Source: Periconia sp. R9002 (Eukaryota > Ascomycota > Dothideomycetes > Pleosporales > Periconiaceae). From it: a DNA stretch of 14,219 nucleotides. The translations under genes and the position numbers were made by a program. The stretch's first letter is position 1. Every line of letters starts with the position of its first letter. This document shows positions 8,592 to 14,219 of this stretch, in pieces. The stretch is taken from contig JAMAHW010000224.1 of the NCBI GenBank assembly GCA_023627715.1, positions 1 through 14,219 of the forward strand, in the 5' to 3' direction. The notes below the pieces were generated by a model. That model searched no databases and was not told the DNA's origin. It worked only from the letters and a program-made list of their open reading frames with translations.

Positions 8592-9798
8592 TTATAATTC
8601 AGCCTGTAGCCGCTCCTCATCGCTTTCGATATCGCCTTCCTCAATCACTACCTTACAACTATCATTATCAGGACTGCTCATCACTATTTGCTCTCTCGCT
8701 AGCTCCGGCCCCTGATCGCCGAACAGCGTGCTGATCGATTTTTCCAACACTTGGCCCGCTGCATTCAGGATTTCGATCTTTCTATGTGCACCAAAAGATA
8801 CAAGCTGTCGTTCCTGCTTTTCAAGTGCCTCTTTCTGTGTCTGTATATCAACAAGCGTGTTGCATATTCCCTGAATCTCCAACGTACTGTCTTCTATTCT
8901 TCTAGCTTCTGTGTTTATAATTGCGTATAGGTCTTGCAATTTCTTTACGGTTTTGTCGTCATGCAGTAGTCCTGCTAGAGTATGTGCTGAATGGATTTGG
9001 TCTAGAAATTCTTCCGATGTGAGGTGTAGGCGATGTACTGCGGCGTGGCGTAGTTTAGATACAGTTCGGATCACGCCGTCGAGCTCAGCGTGCCCGTCAA
9101 CGACTATACAACCGCTGGGAAGGTGCTTAGCATGCTTTCTCAGAATGCGCAGCCATTTTGTAAGCTCGCATGCGGCTGCACAGTTCCAGCCATGATTCTG
9201 CACTACATAAGGCAGCCATTTCTTCATGAACGTGAAACAAGATTCTTCCAGCAGCTCTTGGACTATTACCAAGATACGATGCTGAGTTTCGAAAGGAAAC
9301 CGGAGGTCTCGCCAGGTAGGAATTTCTATATATAAAACATGTGAGATGATATACTTATCAAACTTGATTTTTGGCATACAACACACCATGCAAAATATCT
9401 GGAATAGGGCTCCTTGGAGCGTTCTGCAGCCCTTCGTGTTTTACTTGTCTCAGTCGCTCAAGCCATGTTTTGGGCTCTTCAGATTGCTCTCTTTTAATGC
9501 CCGTCACTTTTTTTTGTGTTACTGAGCCGATGACTTCGGGTGGCTCAGGCACAAGCTCAGGAAACTCTTCGCTCGCTAGCTCTTCTGATTCGAAAAGGCG
9601 GTCATGCAGAAGAGCCCTGAGAATGGGCACCAATTTCTCGAGTTCTCGATCGCCGAGCGAAATTTTGGAGAGTATTGAATGCTTCAGAACAATATCACGG
9701 ATAGCCTTCTTCTTTCGCACCCGCGCGGTCTTGCCCGTGAAGACTTCGCGATATGCCGAGAACACCCTTTGTCGCTCTCCTTTGGCCTGATTACTCAT
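8592..9798 (-). CDS. Conserved filamentous-fungal coiled-coil protein, two exons
   Basis: Exon 1 is 9798 down to 9387 and exon 2 is 9325 down to 8592, with a 61-bp intron at 9326-9386 (donor GTGTGT, acceptor TATAG) splitting codon 138. The product is 381 aa. The ATG at 9798 (MSNQAKGERQRVF) is chosen because upstream in-frame starts are non-ATG. Exon 1 has a basic helical part (FTGKTARVRKKKAIRDIVL) and an acidic Glu/Pro linker. Exon 2 has EIPTWRDLRFPFETQHRI, a RILRKHAKHLPSG segment, an RHAAVHRLHLTSEEFLDQI helix and a long heptad-like stretch (about 285-345, IQTQKEALEKQERQL), ending in an acidic tail. I recognise this arrangement as recurrent in ascomycete genomes, where it has been labelled 'ubiquinol-cytochrome c reductase cytochrome c1'-like. 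The CxxCH heme site of cytochrome c1 is absent, so that label is not supported. Function unknown; probably a soluble intracellular protein. Confidence 0.8.
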
Positions 9799-10232
9799 CT
9801 CAAACGGTTGCGTACATTCATGAAAGGCAACGGTGCTAAACAGAACATATAAGGGGAAGCCAAAAAAAGGAAACGGCGGGAACACAGTGGTGGCATGAAT
9901 TGGAATAAATGCACACTATGAATTGCAAGGCAGATTGATCAAAGTGTTGAAGCCGTTAGCAATACTCGGATCAATTGGATGATCCGACCTGATCCTTCCC
10001 GCGTACTTGGCAGCTTAGCGTGACGTGTGGGGCTTTAGCGTCCATGCGCCTCGCTACTTAGATTGGTGCTTAGATCCTACTGCCAGGCTGCATCTCAACA
10101 CTGTGGAAACCCTAGTGCGTCTCCAGTACTTTCTTTGGAAAATCCAACCTCTTACTCATTCTCAAGCAGACACTATTGTTACATGATTACCAATACAATA
10201 AATTGCGACATACGACAGGTTCACCACCTTGT
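9799..10232. other. Intergenic between the coiled-coil gene and the transposase relic
   Basis: No coding sequence is supported. It includes the minus-strand promoter region (TATA-like element at 9846-9853) and, near 10232, the 3' flank of the transposase. A small perfect inverted repeat GGATCA-N6-TGATCC lies at 9969-9986. No terminal repeat of the transposon could be identified here. Confidence 0.4.
9846..9853 (-). promoter_or_regulatory. TATA-like element
   Basis: CTTATATG on the minus strand about 48 bp before the ATG at 9798. This is close for a fungal TATA box, so the assignment is tentative. Confidence 0.3.
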
Positions 10233-10610
10233 TTATCCTCCCTTTGCATTTATCACCGCCTCGCACCGTTCCTTCATGCTGTCGACGTACTTCCTTACAT
10301 CCTCCAAGCTCAGCGCTGCCCACTCTGCCTCTATACGTTGTCGTAACTCTGCAAAGGTACGTGGCGATCTCTTACCTACCCTCTGCTTCAGCACCCGCCA
10401 CACGTTCTCGATCGGATTCAGATCGGGAGAGTTCGCAGGCCAGCTCATTCTGTCTATGTTGCTGGTCTCGTAAAGCCGTCTGGTAAGCTTGGCCGTGTGT
10501 GAAGAGGCGCCGTCTTCCATCAGGGTGGCATGCTTCAGGCGGTTCTGAGGATGATGCGCTACCCAGTCCATGAAATGGTGGAGTTGTACTTGTCGTATAT
10601 TATAGCAAAC
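10233..10610 (-). mobile_element. Truncated Tc1/mariner (DD34E) transposase, C-terminal part
   Basis: The minus-strand frame is open from just after TAA 10611-10613 down to TAA at 10233-10235, about 125 codons. It contains LMEDGASSHTAKLTRR (second catalytic Asp) and WPANSPDLNPIENVWRVLKQ (catalytic Glu). The two are separated by 34 residues, the DD34E spacing of Tc1-like elements (DDE_3 superfamily endonuclease). It ends in a typical VINAKGG terminus. The DNA-binding N-terminal half and the first catalytic Asp are missing, and no terminal inverted repeat is visible, so it cannot be active. Its upstream edge meets the broken BTB gene. Confidence 0.9.
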
Positions 10611-10644
10611 TTATCCATGAACTCGGTTGATGGCTGCAATGGAA

Positions 10645-10940
10645 TCAAATGAGTTTGGACATGGGCCGCGTGCAGAAAGCCTCCATTGCCTCGGTATCAT
10701 CGTCGAAAATGGGAATAAGACGAGGCTCATGAATGTGCTCGAGCTGGATATTTTGAATCTCCCTTTCAGCATAGCTTGGAAAACAGGAGACACAGAGCAC
10801 AATGATTTTGATAAAACCAGGTATTGCTGTGGTTCCAGAGTGGGTATGTTCGCTGTTTCTTTTGAAATGTCCGTTTCTTTGATGCTTCGGCTGAGTTGAA
10901 GGAGAATATCACCGTCAGCATCTACTGTGAGGTGATCCAT
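10645..10940 (-). pseudogene. BTB/POZ-domain protein, truncated and frameshifted
   Basis: ATG at 10940 opens MDHLTVDADGDILLQLSRSI, then QQYLVLSKSLCSVSPVFQAM followed by LKGRF. This is the start of a fungal BTB domain (D-G-D-hh-L, then hh-hSS-hhhxxSPVFxxML--xF). At 10748-10755 (an A-rich spot) the frame must change by one base to continue as HIHEPRLIPIFDDDTEAMEA, which matches the next BTB block (P-x-x-DDDpeAM). The shifted frame reaches TGA at 10645-10647. The second half of the BTB fold and the C terminus are absent; the transposase relic begins about 35 bp further on. BTB domains mediate protein-protein contacts, but this copy is not expected to make a complete fold. Confidence 0.7.
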
Positions 10941-11399
10941 TCTGGACAGCCGAGATATCAATACTGCGAGAGCTTGACGGAGTGCTACGGCACCTGGTTA
11001 GGGGTGTCGGATTTAAGAAGGTTCAAGCAGAGAAAAAAATGATGTATTCTGCCGTGCTCCTGGCAGTGTGCTGGGGTGGAACAGGCGCCGCTATGAAAAG
11101 GATTAAAGGCTGTGCTGGATTTCGAAACGCAAACAAGTTCGAGCCGCAGAGAGTTGAGTTGTAGAAGGAGTTCACAAGAGGGAGTGGTTGGAGTTTGGTT
11201 ATGTTGCATTCTGTAGCCAGATCAACGATGAGGGACGCGCGTAACGGCCTGCAGTGGCAGTTTTCTTAGCCCCAGAATGTGGGATATTCTAACAAACGCC
11301 TACGTGCTACGTATTTACTGGCTATTAGAGGCTGAAAGTGTCAACACCACCGCTCCAGCTCTGGAGATAATATTAGCTTTCGTCGCGCAGCTCGTTCCT

Positions 11400-11411
11400 T
11401 GAGCTAGCTCA
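11400..11411. repeat. Perfect 12-bp palindrome TGAGCTAGCTCA
   Basis: Self-complementary over all 12 bases, 220 bp upstream of the regulator start. It could be a dimeric protein-binding site. Confidence 0.4.
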
Positions 11412-11439
11412 TCCGCCAGCTACGAAGTGAGCCCAATGT

Positions 11440-11470
11440 GTCCCGCTAAGGGTATGCCCAAGTGCGGGAC
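11440..11470. promoter_or_regulatory. Inverted repeat GTCCCGC-N17-GCGGGAC
   Basis: Perfect 7-bp arms at 11440-11446 and 11464-11470, about 165 bp before the ATG at 11633. CGG-containing half sites in inverted array are the usual targets of Zn(II)2Cys6 dimers, so this may be an autoregulatory site. That is inference; a chance hairpin cannot be excluded. Confidence 0.35.
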
Positions 11471-11493
11471 AGCGCGCAACGCTAGCTCAAATA
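11471..11493 (+). repeat. Direct repeat, copy 1 (GCGCGCAACGCTAG core)
   Basis: AGCGCGCAACGCTAG continuing to AAATA. It matches 11540-11562 at 21 of 23 positions, offset by 69 bp, in the promoter region of the regulator gene. Confidence 0.75.
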
Positions 11494-11539
11494 GGAGGTC
11501 TGCCGGTTCAAGCTGACGCACGTTGCCCTGCCGTCAGCA

Positions 11540-11562
11540 AGCGCGCAACGCTAGTTAAAATA
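11540..11562 (+). repeat. Direct repeat, copy 2
   Basis: Second copy of the GCGCGCAACGCTAG-containing 23-mer. It differs from copy 1 by one C/T and one C/A change and lies 70 bp before the regulator ATG. Confidence 0.75.
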
Positions 11563-11632
11563 AGCTACCCCCCCGCATTGCTTGAATCTCAACCTCAGTT
11601 CTTAGCGAACCACGGGATCTTAACAAGAAGAG

Positions 11633-13550
11633 ATGATGAACTATGGAGTGTCCCGCGGCTGTGAGACTTGCAAGAAGAGGCGCAAAAAGGTTTGTTACTC
11701 TAGCTATACTAGAATGGCGTTTTATATTAATGTGGATGCCGTAGTGCGACGAAGCGCGTCCTGTGAGTACCCAATTCCTTGTCTTGGATGCATACATGCG
11801 ACACGATATGTGATACGTAATTCCAGGCACTTATTTTCCTCTTCTGACTGAATTAGGTATGTCAAAGATGTTCTAAACTAGGCATCGTCTGCTACGGATA
11901 CCAACATGGCACCGAACATGTCTTCCGAAATACTTTGCCCCGGCAGGTTACGGCGAAGATGAGAGACACAGTGGAATACAACGATAGTCAACCAACAAGG
12001 CATAAGAATTCACGGACACCTATACCTGCGAGCCAGCAATCACCAGACGCCGCTTTCGGTGTGTCAAACCAAATGGGCAGTCTTTTCCAGCCTCTTTTCT
12101 CGGGGCGGCCCATATGGTCGAGCCAAGCTGCACTGCACGTGACGGATGACGAATGGAGCAATCTACACAGCTACTGGGCTTGGGTGCCCAATAAGACCTA
12201 TCCGTTCAAGGCGCTCCTGGCGTACAATCCCACCGAATCTCGAGACTATTACTATGCGATCATCAACAACGAGGCGTCTGTCCGTAGCGTGTTGATGATG
12301 AGGTCGCTAATGATCGCGGTGTCAAGAGGAGAGCATCGGTCAGAAGAAATGGGATATCACGTATCTAACGTCTGCGCGACGGTGAACAAAGAGCTCAATT
12401 TAAGCTTGGAACAGATATCTCCGATACTGCTAGAAGTCATCTCCGTACTAGGTTTGGTAGCCGTAAGTACTTCTATGATGCAGTGCAAAACAGCAGCGTG
12501 CTCACTATATCATCTTAGGCTTATCTCGGTCTCTATCGTCAGTGGCATGTTCATATGAATGGGCTGAAAAAGATGATCGAGGTGAACGGCGGTGTTGATG
12601 CATTAAGCCCTGAACTTGCGACCAAATTGCGCAGGGCTGACTTGAAAGGCGCAAGTGCTCTACTTGTGGCCCCGCACTTGCGGTTCCGAAGAAGATTTGG
12701 AAACGCTTCTGTTGTCCTCCCGTTGGAAGTACGATCAGCCATCACCGAGGCTGGAACCGGTCTTCTCTTACCCTGCGGTTTCTCTATGCAAACCATTAGC
12801 AACATCACGAGCTTGTCCATTTTCGCCAGGACCCTTACTTTGGCGCTGTACTGTCGGCCGTCCGGCTCGGTAGTCTTTGACCCATATGCCGTAACTGAAG
12901 AGTGGCAATGGTGCCGGTACCAGCTCATTTGCTCTCCTTATGTTTTACGGAGCGGCGTTCCGTTGACAAAGTGCAATTGCAGTGATTGCAGCCATTGCAT
13001 ATCGTTGAAAGTTTTGGATGTGCGCCTAAGCTGGGAAGTTTCCATTGAGCTTGTACTCAGGGCTTGTGCTATCTTATACGCAAACGAGATGATATTCTGC
13101 CGGGACTGGCCTCGAAACCTAAGTGGTTACTCTATCCCGCTCCAATTTATCCTTGGGCACGTCGAAGCTATTTGCCATTGCTACGGCAGAAAGAGTCTTG
13201 CGGCGCGACACATTGATGGAGCTGGCTCACGTATTGAACCGCTTTCCAACAGCCAAGAGAATGACTTCGGCACGTTGATGAAGCCTGTGTTGATCTGGAT
13301 CTGCTTGTTTGCCAATGCGGTATCTCTCAAAGCAAATCAAAGTGAGGACCATCCTGGATCGGACCAATATGATCGCTCCATCTACCGGGACTGCATTGTT
13401 GAGGTCGTCGGACTGGCAGTAGAAGACATCCATACCTTGTCGGAAGATGACTTGGCGCTGTGTCGGCTACTTGATTTGCGGCATATCGTTGGTCAAGAGT
13501 GGGATGATCGACTCGGGTTGAAGGACCTTCTCGAGCGGACCCCAAATTAA
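11633..13550 (+). CDS. Zn(II)2Cys6 fungal transcription factor, four exons
   Basis: Exons 11633-11689, 11745-11762 (18 nt), 11857-12462 and 12519-13550 encode 570 aa. Introns are 55, 94 and 56 bp, all in phase 0. Intron 2 has GTGAGT and a CTGAC branch site. Only this splicing restores a perfect binuclear zinc cluster: C10-x2-C13-x6-C20-x6-C27-x2-C30-x6-C37 (RGCETCKKRRKK, CDEARP, VCQRCSKLGIVCYGYQ). The first three cysteines come from exons 1 and 2, the last three from exon 3. A polar linker follows, then a helical effector region of the Fungal_trans_2 type with AYLGLYRQWHVHMNGLKKMI then EVNGG (about 228-254) and FDPYAVTEEWQW (about 347-358). It is a nuclear DNA-binding activator or repressor binding CGG half sites. 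ATG 11633 and 11636 are adjacent; either works. The gene looks intact and lies about 600 bp upstream of, and co-directional with, the reductase gene, a possible target. Confidence 0.9.
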
Positions 13551-14146
13551 GAAAGATAGCTGATTTCTAGGACAAAGCCTAGAAGCACTGACGGATTGTT
13601 CAGAGTGAAGTCATTATAGGGAATCCCCCACAGCGAGTAGATCGCAGAGCAATATGCCTTGTTTAGTAATCTGCCATATAGAGAGGAAAACAGCTCATTT
13701 GCAGCCATGAACATGCTATGGAGTGATGTGCTTATGTGTGTTCAAGGGTAAGACAGGACCCTAGACGCTAAGCGTAGTTAGTGGACAGAGGACGAAGTAG
13801 CCCTCAGGCAGCTGTTTCCTCCGTCCGCTAGAATCTTTCGAGACAGGCAGAACGATCGACAAGAGGGGGCATGCAGGGAATAGACAAGGAATAAACAGAG
13901 GGGTGACGAAGCCAGCAGAGTAGCACCTCCATTCCATTCTCAGAATTACAATCCTATCAAACAGGCTTAAATCTGACCGCCATGACGAAGATCATCCAGA
14001 AATAGGGTTTGAACATATCACTGGGGTGCTTGATTCGTCCGTGACTTGCAGTGAAGCTCCGCCTTCAGATAGTCCGGACCAAAGACGGTCCTGACTTCCT
14101 ACTACTTCACACCCTCCTTCCTCTGTTCCCCAAGCTCCACGTAACG
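13551..14146. other. Intergenic: regulator 3' flank and reductase promoter
   Basis: No ORF or RNA gene is supported. The last 60 bases before 14147 are pyrimidine-rich (ACCCTCCTTCCTCTGTTCCCC), a usual leader feature of filamentous fungal genes. No clear TATA box. Confidence 0.5.
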
Positions 14147-14219
14147 ATGCCAAAGCCAAAAATCCTCATCATTGGGTGCGGTGCCGTAGGCCTCACCCAG
14201 GGATATCACCTCTCGGCAG
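14147..14219 (+). CDS. Ketopantoate reductase-like (ApbA/PanE) oxidoreductase, 5' end only
   Basis: The ATG at 14147 opens MPKPKILIIGCGAVGLTQGY then HLSA, running off the window. The first beta strand plus GxGAVG is the NAD(P)-binding Rossmann start of the ApbA/PanE family (2-dehydropantoate 2-reductase type). Many fungal paralogues of this family work outside pantothenate synthesis, so the substrate is open. Only 24 codons are visible. The gene sits co-directionally downstream of the Zn(II)2Cys6 regulator. Confidence 0.75.
   Translation, partial: MPKPKILIIGCGAVGLTQGYHLSA

Larger units (their letters stand above)
10941..11632. other. Intergenic region between the BTB relic and the Zn(II)2Cys6 gene
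   Basis: No supported gene. The distal part (11250-11632) is the probable promoter of the regulator and holds the palindrome, inverted repeat and 69-bp-spaced direct repeats listed separately. ORFs at 10982-11164 (plus) and 10985-11209 (minus) lack any family signal. Confidence 0.45.

Noticed and set aside
10063..10486. Two plus-strand ORFs overlapping the transposase
   Set aside because: Antisense shadows of the DD34E coding frame.
12551..12928. 125-codon minus-strand ORF within exon 4 of the regulator
   Set aside because: Shadow of the plus-strand transcription factor frame.
1..14219. tRNA, rRNA or CRISPR features
   Set aside because: No cloverleaf with a GTTCRA T-loop, no rRNA-like blocks and no regularly spaced repeat array were found by reading; a covariance-model scan was not possible.

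Overview
The window reads as nuclear DNA of a filamentous ascomycete (Pezizomycotina). Its genes are small, lie on both strands and are split by 43-94 bp introns with GT...AG ends, several with CTAAC- or CTGAC-type branch points. The recognisable families are typical of that group: a Zn(II)2Cys6 regulator, a fungal BTB protein, a CorA-like membrane protein, an ISG12/IFI6-like hydrophobic protein and a Tc1/mariner relic. The species cannot be named from this sequence.

Layout. Positions 1-1239 hold no gene I can support. A hypothetical acidic protein gene (1240-1870) appears broken by two frame changes. Positions 1938-4983 are a repeat-rich mosaic: a 140-bp inverted repeat pair (1993-2132 and 4725-4866) whose left copy carries a decayed coding fragment, a small TATA-preceded ORF (2624-3010), a possible P450 scrap (3696-3911), and a spliced ISG12/IFI6-like gene on the minus strand (3908-4523). 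Positions 4955-8049 are bracketed by a near-perfect 29-bp inverted repeat. They contain a four-exon CorA-like gene (6047-7665) whose frame continues past its TAG stop into a degenerate ankyrin repeat (to 7860).

The second half has a two-exon coiled-coil protein gene on the minus strand (8592-9798), the 3' part of a DD34E Tc1-like transposase (10233-10610), and a truncated, frameshifted BTB gene butting against it (10645-10940). These are followed by an apparently intact four-exon Zn(II)2Cys6 transcription factor (11633-13550) with an 18-nt micro-exon inside its zinc cluster. The right edge enters the start of a ketopantoate-reductase-type (ApbA/PanE) gene at 14147.

Interpretation. This looks like an accessory, repeat-disturbed compartment. 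Broken genes, transposon scraps and transition-biased repeat copies suggest past repeat-induced or similar C-to-T mutation. The right end, a regulator followed by an oxidoreductase, looks functional. All calls come from reading the sequence; no database search was run.
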